From Lepas anatifera (lineage: Eukaryota > Arthropoda > Thecostraca > Lepadidae): DNA of 64,000 nucleotides. Positions 21,885 through 33,390 of this stretch are shown piece by piece. Both the position numbers and the translations under genes were made by a program. The notes under the pieces are model-generated. The model searched no databases and was not told where the DNA came from. It saw nothing but the letters and a program-made list of their open reading frames with translations. Each line of letters begins with the position of its first letter. Positions within the stretch are counted from its first letter, which is position 1. The stretch is from the NCBI GenBank assembly GCA_034440635.1, contig JAOTON010000205.1, positions 1-64,000 of the forward strand, read 5' to 3'.

Positions 21885-23082
21885 GTCGCAAAATGATGAC
21901 GACCTTGGTGGACACGCCTCAGAAAGACCTGAACTGTTCAAAGTTCTGAGTTGTCACCTCATTTTTTCAGGATTGACTTTTCCTATTCGGCATGTGGCTT
22001 CTGAAAGGTGATCTTAGACTTTTTCATACAAAAATAGATGTCAAGTATGAGCTAATGATGAGGAGATAAACACGTCATGGATGATAATAAGCTCAGCTGA
22101 AATATGTTGTATTCTCCATTTTCTATCGCTGAACGCTTTGGCACTATATTTTCATTATCTTCATTCAAGATGAACGATGATACCGCTAGCCGAGTATAAC
22201 ACCTGCACTGGATAGGTGTCTGGCACTAACGCGTCCTGGAGGGGGAGGTTCGGTAGCCTCCCTCTGAGATCTCGGAAAATAACAGTGTTAGAAAAACACT
22301 AGTTTAGTGGTGGGTGGAGGCTATGGTGAACTACATCATATCCAATTCTCATCTACCTAGATCAATATATCAAAGTTCAAAGGTCCAATCTTGGCCGTGC
22401 TGGGGACCTGTTGGGAAATGTAATTATGCGGGAATAGTTGGGAATATCCAAAAGGCGGGGCAGGATCATAGGTGGAAGTTTGCAAAGAATCTTTCAAAAA
22501 ATTTTGGGTTCAAGGTCATTCAAGATCATTGACTTATGCCTTCTGACTTCGCGATCTGTGGAAATTCTGAGTTTGAAGACAAACAATACATTGTGTACCG
22601 GGTTTTCCGGCATGTTTTACAACTTGGCTATCTCAGTTAAAATCACGCTATAAAGGTGCCACAATCCTGTTAAAACTCTCAGCGCCCCGGCCACTGATTT
22701 CGGCCCACGAAAAAGCAGGACCAGGTCCTCCACCGGCCAGCACCTTTGAAAAAGCACAAACCAGGTCTGGCCAACATGATGAATAATGAAAGGCATGTCG
22801 CTTATTAAAACGCAAATAGTCCAATGCGAGGGCTGTTCTTTTAGTTCTGACTGACAGGTCCGACGGAGGAGACAGTTGGGACGATGACGGAGCGGCGGAT
22901 ATTACGGACCTTCGACCCCCACACCAGTCTTGCGTCCAAATAGGCTCCCACAGGAAGTCACAACGTTAATTCAGCGCCAGATGTTTGACACCGGGCGCTG
23001 CCGCGACTTATCGAACCAGAATAATTTCTAACAAAACAGACGGGTTGACGTGTTCGAAGGCCGCTCACGCGGAGGGCCATCG
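21885..23082. other. Intergenic; fragment of MITE family A
   Basis: Nothing recognised except a truncated, inverted family A end at about 22588-22674 (contains CTTGGCTATCTCAGTTAAAA and the drifted tip). The rest is unique sequence. Confidence 0.5.
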
Positions 23083-24270
23083 GTGGGACGGAAAGGGACC
23101 AAGGGGCGGGACGGAGAGGGACCAAGGAGTGGGACAGAGAGGGACCAGGGGCGGGACGGAGCTGAATCCAGGGGTGGGGTGGAGAGGGACCAGGGGTGGG
23201 ACGGAAAGGGATCAGGGGCGGGACGGAGAGGGACCAGGGGCGGGACAGAGAGGGACCAAGGAGTGGGACAGAGAGGGACCAGGGGCGGGACGGAGAGGGA
23301 CCAAGGAGTGGGACAGAGAGGGACCAGGGGCGGGACGGAGAGGGACCAAGGAGTGGGACAGAGAGGGACCAGGGGCGGGACGGAGCTGAATCCAGGAGTG
23401 GGACGGAGAGGGACCAGGGGTGGGACAGAGAGGGACCAGGGGCGGGACGGAGAGGGACCAGGGGCGGGACGGAGAGGGACCAGGGGCGGGACAGAGAGGG
23501 ACCAGGGGCGGGACGGAGAGGGACCAGGGGTGGGACGGAGAGGGACCAAGGGGCGGGACGGAGAGGGACCAAGGAGTGAGACAGAGAGGGACCAGGGGCG
23601 GGACGGAGAGGGACGGAGAGGGACCAGGGGTGGGGTGGAGAGGGACCAGGGGCGGGACGGAGCTTAATCCAGGAGTGGGACGGAGAGGGACCAGGGGCGG
23701 GACAGAGAGGGACCAGGGGCGGGACGGAGAGGGACCAGGGGCGGGACGGAGAGGGACCAAGGAGTGGGACAGAGAGGGACCAGGGGCGGGACGGAGAGGG
23801 ACCAGGGGTTGGGTGGAGAGGGACCAGGGGTGGGACGGAGAGGGACCAGGGGCGGGACGGAGAGGGACCAGGGGCGGGACAGAGAGGGACCAGGGGCGGG
23901 ACGGAGAGGGACCAGGGGTGGGGTGGAGAGGGACCAGGGGCGGGACGGAGAGGGACCAGGAGTGGGACGGAGAGGGACCAAGGGGCGGGACGGAGAGGGA
24001 CCAAGGAGTGGGACAGAGAGGGACCAGGGGCGGGACGGAGAGGGACCAGGGGTGGGGTGGAGAGGGACCAGGGGTGGGACGGAGAGGGACCAGGGGCGGG
24101 ACGGAGAGGGACCAGGGGTGGGACGGAGAGGGACCAGGGGCGGGACGGAGAGGGACCAGGGGTGGGACAGAGAGGGACCAGGGGCGGGACGGAGAGGGAC
24201 CAGGGGTGGGACGGAGAGGGACCAGGGGTGGGACGGAAAGGGACCAGGGGTGGAACGGAAAGGGACCAGT
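23083..24270. repeat. 22-bp G-rich minisatellite, about 54 units
   Basis: Head-to-tail units of the form GGGGCGGGACGGAGAGGGAC plus CA, with variants (GGGGTGGGA, AAGGAGTGGGA, GTGGGGTGGAG). All six frames lack stops over long stretches, which explains predicted frames of up to about 440 codons; these show 22-residue periodicity and no domain, so they are rejected as genes. Each unit has several G-runs of three or more, giving a potential G-quadruplex per unit on the plus strand. Confidence 0.97.
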
Positions 24271-26309
24271 GGAAGAACGTGGTAGACACGTGGTTTCCCG
24301 ATTTCTAGTCTTGTGTTGTTCATACGTATATAGTCCTTTCTGGAATTGCGACAGAGAGGTTCACTCATTAAGCAAATTGTATTCATACACATATGGGGAG
24401 TTCTAGGACGAATCAATTTCCAATAAGGGACTTAAAATATGCTTCCTGCCTTGTTTGTAATAAACTTTTCGAAAACCATTATTGCTTTCCTACCAACAGG
24501 TTCCAAGTTTCATTTTCGGAAGCAAGCTTTATATTCCGGATTTATCACAAATATCCATAGTTTGTAGACTTCTCCTTGCCTAAGACTTTGCTCTTCTCGC
24601 GCTTGTGCAAAGGATGTCACTGTATTTCGAAACCTCATTACACTAATTATAGACACAGTGATTAATTACCAACGCATCAAAGGCTGCACTTTGTGAAGCA
24701 TTTCATTTCTAGATGACTTCTGTATCACAAACACCAGCTAAATTTCCGTCTGAATCTCCCACTTACAAGTTCTAATTTACTATTTGACGAAAGCACAAAC
24801 ACTCCGCCCAGCAGCTGCAGCTGTTTTCAACTGTTTCAACGTAACATGCTATCTCTGGAGTCGACATCTTCTGAATCCCCCGTCTTACGGAGTTAGCGTC
24901 TCCCTGCCACAAAGCTTGTCATACTGCCCAGTGTTTATGAGAACTTCAAATGAAGGGTTGAACAGAGACGTCGGTTGGTTCATTCTGCCTTATGTTATGG
25001 TGAGATAAATAACGTGATTCTGTAATTTGAGCATGCTGTCACAAGAGGCTAGTTTCTCAAATCATTTATAACAACAAAATACATTAAATGTTTCAATATG
25101 CAAGTATCTAATATCCTAAAAACTGTTGCACTTACTGGCACGCATCTGCAGTGAATTTTACATGTTTTTAACGAATGGCCGTTGATTGCCGCAAAATACA
25201 ATTTCCATATTTTACGAACACAAAATCGGGCGGCCAGTCTCCATGTTCCACACATTCCATTGCTTGACGCGCGCTTGCCTCTTCACTGTCCCGCAGGAGC
25301 AACAAAAAGCCATATCAGCTGACGAAGATTATGTCACAGATCACGTGATGACATTCTTTGCCAGAATTAGGTAGTATAGAAAAATGGCAAGAGAGCTCAC
25401 ATCTAATTAAACCCATCAATTCCACTTTTAGTATATGATTTAACTTAGATTACCACTTATGAAAGCGGTAACACTTTTAAAAGCCACCTTTTTAATGAAG
25501 ATGTGTGAGTGATACATGAAAATATTGAGCTTAAGGTTACGTGTTGAGGGTTCGGTTTTAGGGGTAGGTAAGTAATCTTTGATAATACTCTATTGCAGCG
25601 AGCACGTATATTCATTGGGCGCTAACGCCATGACAGGGTTACAGACTGGAGAAAAGTTATTATTAATGGCTGATCCAATTGACTTACCATGAAAGATGGA
25701 TTTTTTTAAACATGTTAGAACATGATATGCAGTTTTATCATGTTTTCTACTTGTGCAAGCTTTATTTAATGCTATATGTCTAAAATTTGTGTTTTATGAA
25801 ATCCAACCCGTCACAATAGGCATTGACTACTAAGGATAAGCATGTATGTATCTACCTATTAGTGACAGAGAAGCTGCTCTTGACGACGTGTCTTCTTTTT
25901 CAGGCATCATTTCTTACTCTATTAATTATAAAGAAATTGGAACAAGATATATTCATTAAAAGGTATTGGTTAGCTCAAATAAATAATGTTTTGCCCGACT
26001 TCTACTGGCCTAGTCTTGTGCCGTAGTTGACTGGTCTAGTTTCTTTGTTTAAGAAATGGTACAGTATTGATAATTAGGAATTGAAATATCCAAGCAAAGC
26101 ATATTTAATAAAAATATAGCTGATTGATTTATTGAAATTCTTCTTATGCTTCTACTAGTCTAGTTTTTCCGCATTGAGAACACAATCCGTGGGTTAGACC
26201 AGGATTCCATGGGTTAGAGGTAGCCAGCATAATGTTGTCATGACATTTAGTTTTAGGAATGCATACTGAAGAGCGTTTGTAAGGAACTCAATTCTGAGGG
26301 TTTCGGCTG
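24271..26309. other. Mostly unannotated; one candidate exon inside
   Basis: AT-rich unique sequence. Apart from the candidate exon at 25297, nothing could be recognised. A good acceptor near 25904 is followed by low-complexity open sequence that was not convincing. Confidence 0.5.
25297..25374 (+). CDS. Candidate terminal exon, unrecognised protein
   Basis: A strong acceptor (CTCTTCACTGTCCCGCAG, ending 25296) opens a frame of 25 codons starting EQQKAISADEDYVTDHV and reaching a TAG at 25372. A weaker donor (AG|GTAGTA at 25371) is an alternative end. The peptide is acidic then aromatic/basic and looks like ordinary protein sequence, but is too short to assign. No partner exon was identified. 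Confidence 0.3.
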   Translation, partial: EQQKAISADEDYVTDHVMTFFARIR

Positions 26310-26544
26310 CATAGGCGGATCGAAAATTTCTGATCGGAAGGGGGGGTCGGAAGGGAGCGCCAAAACCTATCGAATGGGCGAAAAATCCTATCGTGGGGGC
26401 GCCGATACTCGCATCCTAAGGAGGAAAGGGGGGGGGGTGGAAAGCGACCTTTCAGGGGGCACCGTGACCAGTTCAGGGAGCACCAGTGGGTCGATCGGCG
26501 GGTGTAAAGGTCCTCACTTCCCCCTCCCCCTGGATCCGCCTATG
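26310..26544. mobile_element. 8-bp-TSD MITE, family C, copy 1
   Basis: Starts CATAGGCGGATC and ends GGATCCGCCTATG, with the G-rich interior shared with copies at 51968 and 53490. The flanks TTCGGCTG and CCAGGCTG match only in the last part, consistent with a decayed duplication. Confidence 0.82.
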
Positions 26545-27832
26545 CCAGGCTGATACTAAGACCAATAATTTTTCCGAACATCAATTGCTTGCATTAAGGC
26601 TCTGAGCAAGGGCTGTACCAGGAAATATGATCACTATGAATTTGCTATGCTGTGCATGCAGGATTCGACGTGAAAGCTAAATTGACACTTATCAACTTAA
26701 AATCCTGTTCCATGGTGGCGAACTGCCAAATCTATCAACATCTATTTTGCTGGGGGAAATCTTATGTCATGCTCTAATGAACCTCGGCCCTGGTCTCGTA
26801 GGAATTCGGGTGCAGGGTACTTTTTTACGTGTTGCCGGTACGACCCAAAGCCCTAGCCTGTCAGCAGTAATTTTCACCCAAGGAAGTTGTATCACAACCC
26901 CCCTCCCCGAGTCACCAAATTCGGGTATAAAGCTCGGATCCTGGGTCCACCAATTAGAATACTTATTCACTGGTGTTAACTAAGTTCTCATTTATGAGCT
27001 TTGTCACTAACAAGGCACACGGAAATATTTTCTAGGTTCAGTATAGTTCCCCACCCATGCCTGAATTATCACGGCAGTTCAGAAATAGCGCCACAGTTGC
27101 GCATGCGCAGGCTATCGGTATATTTCTAGCATGACTGTGGATGATTTGAAAATACTTCAAGATCATTGCTAAACAAACTTGGTATATTTTTTCGCAAAGA
27201 TTCCTTCTCAGGGATCGTCTTTACTCAATCTAATAAAGTCTGACATCTGTCATCTTTGTTGTCAAGCATGTCCTTAGTTCCGGAAAGCCCGCTGAAAGCA
27301 AGCAATCAAGCAGTCTTAATAGATGGGACCTGCATCAAGTTTGCTTCATTAAAACGTTTATGGTGATGAGCTTCATTGGCCTCCATTGCTACCACAGAAG
27401 ACCTCGTTGGGCACTAATGGGGTCACGAACCCTCGCCAGGAAACCGCTGGCTTTATCTGGAGTTTGGAACAGGAGACAGACCTGCGAATGAGGCAGCTCC
27501 GTGCTAAGTTTTCAACGCCGTGCCAAAATTCATGCCGAAAGTAGCCGCATAGTTCCGGGAACACCCTCAGGGCACGACAGCTTGATGTTGCAGTAAGGTG
27601 TGGTTTAATCAATCAGGCCACACGGATTCCTTTTGTATCATGAACCCGGCCCCGGATTAATGTCAAAGTTAACGGTGCAAGTTCGTGATTGATGTGCTTA
27701 ACGGGCTGTGTCCATACTCTTCATATTGCTGTAGGTGACGTGAGCGAATCCAGGATTTCAAATTGAAGAGGAACATATTGAGGGGGATCCGAACCAGGGG
27801 GCGCGACTGTTGTGTGCGTTGTTGTGTGATAT
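26545..27832. other. No recognised gene
   Basis: Unique sequence; frames of up to about 80 codons on both strands are unrecognised. Confidence 0.5.
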
Positions 27833-28286
27833 GAGGGAATGTGGCACCTTCACAACGTGATTTTAACTGTGATAGCCAAGTTGTAAAGCAGGTCGGAAAA
27901 CCCGGTACTCCGTATTTCATTTGTCTTGGAACTCGATATTTCCGTAGAAAAAAGCTAAAACCTACCTGACACCAGCCCTCCTCAGCCCCCGTCGCCGGTG
28001 GCCATTGTTGTGAGCTACTGGTGTGACGACATATACTGACGTCACGATGAGTATCAGCCAATCGAAGCCCTGGAAGCGTTTCAAGTATGGTAGTGGTTGC
28101 CAGATCGTGACATCATCCACAGGCTGATATTTATTTCTTTTCCTAGAGGAGTATTTTAAAATTCAAAATATTGCGCATATTGTACATTTTTCAGAGAAAT
28201 CATGAGTGGTTTCATTATTGTTAACTAAAAGTACGCCTAATTACACTAAATTCCAGGATTCGACCAAGGTGCCACATTCCCTTTAA
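27833..28286 (+). mobile_element. TTAA MITE, family A, copy 3
   Basis: Begins GAGGGAATGTGGCACCTT (left TTAA lost) and ends CATTCCCTTTAA. The terminal TTAA is shared with the next element, so the two abut exactly. Confidence 0.9.
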
Positions 28287-29315
28287 CCCTCGCCCCACCG
28301 GGGGGGCATCGATGCCCCCCTAAGGTTTTTCCGGGATAGCAGAAAAACGACGAGGCGCAGCACTGCGGTTCAGGGCTCTACCTCTCACTGCATCATTTTC
28401 CCATCATCCCTGAAATTTTTTACCCCGGGTCACCCAAGGTCAGGTCACCAGACGAGGTCAACCAAGGTCACCTCACTTCACTTTAGCGCTCTGTAAGAGC
28501 TACATTTCAAAGTCGATCGATTTGAAACTTCCTACACTTCATAACCCCTCCAGGGTCTACAAGGTGTATATCCGGGATTTTTCGATTTCGTGCCCTGAGG
28601 TCAGGTCACGAGGCGACCTCTCCCATTGGAAAAGCATAGGGAAAAGTTGTTTCATGATATAAAAGCCACAAAAATGATTGCAAATACTCAGACTGCTCAG
28701 AACAACGTTTGTGGACACCCTTTCACGGATCCCAGGGGTCATATTTGCCCTTTGACTTTTCCAAGGTCATCCAAGGTCACCAGAGGTCAAAAACAGTATT
28801 TTGGCAATAACTTTTGGCCTAATTAAGCTAGAGCAGTGAAACAAACACCATCGTGTTTGTCTTGTCACTGGCTTTCATTTGATATACGGCAAAGTCACTT
28901 TCTGACCTTTCGTGACCTCAGGTCATATTAGGTCACGAGGTGACCTCTGGAGGTCAAACCACTGGCGGGAGGTCTTTACGTTCCACATAGCCGAAAAAGT
29001 ACTGGCAATTTGCTATCAAATGTACTTTACCAGGCCTCAATAGCTCTAATGACATAAGAGTTATGCCCAGTTTGCTCAATCATTGCATATTTGAGTGAAA
29101 ATAGCCGATCTTGACCTAATTTGACCTCTGGAGGTCAAACCATTGACCTGAGCACTAAAACATGCGAAGTAATTTCTTACTGAATTCACGCAAGCTTTCT
29201 ATTGCACTTTGCAGATTTGCGCTAACGCCCATATTTTCGGAGTTAGAGGGAGGGCCATCGATGGCCCCCCGGTGGGGCGAAGGTGGCGCCGGACCCCCGG
29301 TGGGGCGCGGGTTAA
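28283..29315. mobile_element. AGGTCA-rich TTAA element, family B, copy 1
   Basis: About 1.03 kb, flanked by TTAA on both sides. The GC-rich ends are CCCTCGCCCCACCGGGG and its near complement CCCCGGTGGGGCGCGGG. A further internal inverted repeat, GGCATCGATGCC/GGCCATCGATGGCC, lies near each end. The middle is dense in AGGTCA and TGACCT words (28430-29140). Nearly identical over its full length to 52420-53455. No transposase frame. TTAA duplications and CCC-type ends suggest a piggyBac-like non-autonomous element. Confidence 0.88.
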
Positions 29316-29769
29316 AGGGAATGTGGCACCTTGGTCGAATTCTGGAATTTAGTGCAATTGGGCGTACTTTTGGCCGAAAATAATGAAACCACTCATGATT
29401 TCTCTGAAAAATGTATAATAAGCTCAATATTTTTATTTTTTAAATACTCCTCTAGGAAAAGAAATAAATATCTTCCTGTGGATGATGTCATGATCTGGCA
29501 ACCACTACCATACTCGAAACGCTTCAAGGGCTTCGATTGGCTGATGCCTATCGTGACGTCAGCATATGTCGTCACACCAACAGCCATGAAAACTGTGGTC
29601 TGCTGCTAAGGGTATATGAGGGGTACATTTCAGGTAGGTTTTAGCTTTTTTCTACGGAAATCTCGAGTTCCAAGACAAATGATAAATTGAGTATCGGGTT
29701 TTCCTACTTGCTTTACAACTTGGCTATCTCAGTTAAAATCACTTTATGAAGGTGCCACATTCACTTTAA
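29312..29769 (-). mobile_element. TTAA MITE, family A, copy 4 (inverted)
   Basis: Family A in reverse orientation, sharing its left TTAA with the right end of the family B copy. With the plus copy at 27833 it forms inverted flanks around family B. Confidence 0.9.
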
Positions 29770-30328
29770 CAAAAGTAGGAACGAAATATGAATCGCGAAA
29801 ACTTAACATCCTCCTGATCCTCCAACATTGCACAATAAAACTGCTTTAGAAGTTATATTCTCCAACCCAGATCAGAATATAGAAGAGTTCTGTGCTCCAC
29901 CATTGCTTACAAGACCTTTATTTTCTTAAAGTTGTGCTACATCCGAATGCCTCAGAAATGACTTCTAGTGGCCTTCACTTCAGTTCCATCAAGCTTTGTC
30001 TGTTTCAGCGCCCGAGCCGTCCGCTGTTTTATTTTCCTCTTGTCCGTAATCTTTGCATGAAGAAAACATCAAAGACGTCCGCAAAATTATCCAATAAATT
30101 GATGGTTAAACCTTCTCGCCTTAGTCTGCCTGGCGTTTTTACCATTTAGGCTTTACTGATGGGACACCTGAAAATGGAATGATGGGCACCCTATGACGTA
30201 TTTTGGTATCTGCTTGAGGTTTAAAGACCCGCATCAACTTTGGCAGAATGCCGAATTTAATGTTTTATATCGGCATAATTTAAGAGCTGAGTTGCAGAGG
30301 TGGGCAATGGGCATAGGAGACAGACAGA
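29770..30328. other. No recognised gene
   Basis: An 85-codon plus-strand frame at 29892-30149 is unrecognised. No repeat detected. Confidence 0.45.
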
Positions 30329-30582
30329 CATAGGCAGATGCAGGACTTCCGATCGACGGGAGGGCACATGGTCGAAGGGTGGGTGCCATCCAGACCAGGG
30401 GCACCACTTATTGGCAGTAAAACTTTTCAAGTGGGCACCAAATCCTACTGCAGGGGCACCGATACTGGTATTGGGGGAAGGGGAGCAGCTTTCAGGGGCG
30501 GTGCCAGGACCATTTCAGCGGGCGCTGAGGGTACATCGGGGGACAGGTGCCCCTTATATTGCCCCTACTGGATCCACCTATG
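30329..30582. mobile_element. 8-bp-TSD MITE, family C, copy 2
   Basis: Starts CATAGGCAGATGCAGGA and ends GGATCCACCTATG, with the usual G-rich interior. Flanks CAGACAGA and CAGGCAGC agree at six of eight positions. Older than the copies near 52-53 kb. Confidence 0.82.
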
Positions 30583-30779
30583 CAGGCAGCGAAGCAGGAT
30601 CAAAGTAAAACACAAATATAGAACTGTGGCCAGAGAAAACCTGCAGCGAGACTCCAACGTCTCGAGGAGAAAACTTTTACCGACGTTTTTATTTGCAAAT
30701 GAAACATATTCATTGCGTCAGACAGCTCTCCACATCAGACCATTGAACCTGTGCCAAACCTGCACCTGCTTCTCCATAG

Positions 30780-31039
30780 CTTTGCCGACAAGCAGTGTTT
30801 CAGCACCAGCTTGCGAGACTTAATGAAAATGTACGCGCTCTTCTCGTGCATTTTAAACAGGAAACCGAGCTTTTACGATCACGAGACGAAATTTACGGCC
30901 ACTTTACTTCGCCAGCAGCAGTGACAACTGGAGCTTATGTTGGCTACAATCCTTGCGTAAGTAGAATGGTTCTGTGCCAACTTGGCCTGCTGGGCACACA
31001 CGCGCAGCAAATGCTGAAGACGATGAGCGACGGCAACAG
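30780..31039 (+). CDS. Candidate coding exon with coiled-coil-like segment
   Basis: The acceptor CCTGCTTCTCCATAG ends at 30779, and the frame stays open for 86 codons to a donor CAACAG|GTGAGA (31040). A strong earlier donor TGC|GTAAGT at 30957 would give a 177-bp, phase 0-0 exon of 59 codons. The peptide begins LCRQAVFQHQLARLNENVRA and continues with alternating charged and leucine residues typical of an amphipathic helix, then a Gly/Tyr-rich segment. This is the most protein-like of the unassigned plus-strand frames. Family unknown; host gene or transposon relic both possible. Confidence 0.4.
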
Positions 31040-31445
31040 GTGAGAGCGAATCGACACGAACATGTAAAGACGCACGGGTTCGGCTCTCAGGTATTTCTTT
31101 TCATAGCGGCTGCCGGGCCCGGTCTGGCTTTTAGACGCTTCAATGAGTGTGTGGTTGAGTGTGTTGAATATCCACGAGGGAGGAATATGGATGAAGCAGT
31201 GAGTGGAGGACTAGAATATACCGATAGAAAATAAACGTTTTTACTTCTAGCGATGGACAGCGGCTGTGTTGGCTGAGGCAGTGGCCAGTTTAGACGAAGT
31301 GATTTAAAGTAGTTTGCGAGGGATGGGGCAAAACGGAAAAAAATAAACATGTTTATCCTGGCAAACCAGAGAATTTTGGGTCAGATTTATGGGTGCCATA
31401 TACGTGGCACAACACTTTTATAGTAAGAGCGATCTCATGATGACA

Positions 31446-31680
31446 GGGGGCGCGGTGGTAGAGTGGTTAGTCTAGCTGGCTGCCACGCAGCCGACCGGGT
31501 TCAAGGCCCGGCGGCTTCCCTGAACGAGGAGCAAACTGGCTCACGAGAAACCCTTCCAACAGGGAAAGGGTTGGCGACGCCATACGAACCTGGCAGTTGG
31601 TGTGTCGATAAGCCCCAAAATTAATTAATTGTTACTAATCATGACGGAAATATTGTACCACACACACCAGCTACCCTAAG
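31446..31680 (+). repeat. Second tRNA-derived SINE family
   Basis: The head GGTGGTAGAGTGGTTAGTCT (A box) is followed by GGGTTCAAGGCCC (B box), then a non-tRNA body ending near a TTAATTAATTG stretch. Different from the SINE family at 8785. The lack of a clean acceptor stem argues against a functional tRNA. Confidence 0.6.
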
Positions 31681-31689
31681 ATTATATTG

Positions 31690-32380
31690 GGAAAATATGC
31701 GGACTTGCACATATTCGTTGCTTAATTATTGCAGCAGAGTCAGGAGCACTGTGAAACGTTATGCCCCAAAACGACAGAGCATACAACTTCCGGTCCGCCC
31801 AGACGAGGTCCTCGTGTGTCGTAGGGCCGCTGAAAGGTCAGCTGTCGTGAGTCAGCTGCCTCGTCCATCGCGTCTCGGCTACTATGGGCGCGGTCGTCAT
31901 CACCGGCGGAGCACCTGGTCTCATCACCCGCTCCACCCGGCCGCTTCTCAGAGCGGTGGTGCTGCTGCGCCTCCTCTGAGCTGAGTTTAAGGTAGATAAT
32001 TTCGGTGGTCAAGCCATGTACCAAATGCTCGGGTCATACGGCGCCACCCTGTCGCACCATCAAGCACGCTTATCCAGAACTAAGTCAGTGTGGTGCCACT
32101 ACGTCAGGCGGGATAGTTTTCGGTCCGCTGAAGCGATCATTGTGGTAGTCAACGGTGCGTGTGTTCCGGCCTCCGCCGACTCCCGCCAGGCACGGTTCAC
32201 CTTCTGATCCATCGTCATCAGGGCAAGGGAGTCACCATCAACTTTTTAGTGGTGAGGGGAGAAGACTTAGCGATGGAAACCGATGTCTTATTTTCCCTGT
32301 GTTTATTCCACCAGATACGTTACTACCCGCTTTTGAAGCATTCAACAAAGCTGCCGCCTCATGACAACGACAAATAGATA
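31690..32380. other. GC-rich open region, unrecognised
   Basis: Frames of 60-95 codons are open on both strands at 31700-32020. CpG-rich composition resembles the GPCR exons, but no motif, family or consistent splice pair could be named. Confidence 0.35.
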
Positions 32381-32734
32381 CTACCGTACTTTGAAATTTT
32401 CCACGTTTTAGAAACGTCAAATATATTTGAGAGATGTTGTTCCTAGTACGGCTGCTGGAGTCAGAGTCTCACTTAAGCCATCCAGGGACTTTTTCCGGCT
32501 TGAACTCATTTATTTCTCTTACATCCATGCATCCCAATTCGCAACACTAACATCGCCGAAAGCAACTCAGCAACGACCGCCACTAACGGATTACACCACG
32601 CAAAGGACGAAGACCTGAAATAGAACAGAAACAACAACGCACGACTAGAAGCGTTGAACGCTTTTACCTACTCAAAGAACACAGATCCACCAAATCCCCG
32701 GACCACACACCATCTTTCTGGTTTAAAGTATAAT

Positions 32735-32945
32735 TGTCGCTACCGGCAAAAAAGTGGGGGGGCAGCCAAACTTCAACTCGATGCTGACAGAAAACTTTCA
32801 ACGTCAGGACCAAAAACTGTTCGAATTTGGGCTCTTCTTTGCCTCCCGCAGCGGCTGGATATAAGAATGTCCGGTTTTCTCTCATTTTGACTGAGATCAG
32901 GAAATTTTTGGCCAAAAAGTGGGGGGCCAGGCCCCCTGCCCCCCT
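32735..32945. repeat. Dispersed repeat, copy 1 (G-rich ends)
   Basis: About 210 bp shared with 41310-41515, including ACTGAGATCAGGAAATTTTT and CGGCTGGATATA. Both copies have GGCAAAAAAG and AAAAAAGTGGGGGG near the ends. Class unknown. Confidence 0.75.
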
Positions 32946-33109
32946 TTTCCAACGCGTATGGCTTAAAGTACAGTGCTGGTTCAATTTGTAGTAAGGCTCT
33001 CTTCTCTCAGATGCACCCACTTATCATTCGCTCGCTGCATGCTACCACCACTCTCAAGCGAGGTCGCCAATTGCTCGGACTTCTTATCTCTTTACAGTCT
33101 CTGAAAGTC

Positions 33110-33390
33110 ATCAAAGGACTTGTCACGGATACCCCGACCCCACCACCCGAACGAGCAACTCCCTCAATGGAGGGTTAATTTAGAAGTCAAAGTTTAACGT
33201 CCCACAAAGCACAGGGACGGCCGCCCCGCTCAGGTCACCCTCTCACCAGTCAGTTGCCAGCTGACCTACGTCGGGTAAGCTATTGAGCAACGAAGCGTCT
33301 CAGGGGAACTGATCCCAAGCCGGGATACTGCGTGTTTCTGGGCAGCGGACTGGAGCCCAACGCTCTACCAACTGAGCTACTGCGTCGGCG
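33110..33390 (-). repeat. tRNA-derived SINE, copy 2
   Basis: Full-length, inverted copy of the family at 8785, with the A box complement CCAACTGAGCTA at 33369-33380 and the body complement around 33210-33300. Confidence 0.9.

Noticed and set aside
22958..24416. Long overlapping open frames (up to about 440 codons) on both strands
   Set aside because: They are all read through the 22-bp minisatellite; the proteins show 22-residue periodicity, no domain and no splice context.
25904..26026. Exon following a good acceptor near 25904
   Set aside because: The open frame is AT-rich, low in protein character and has no donor; not enough support.
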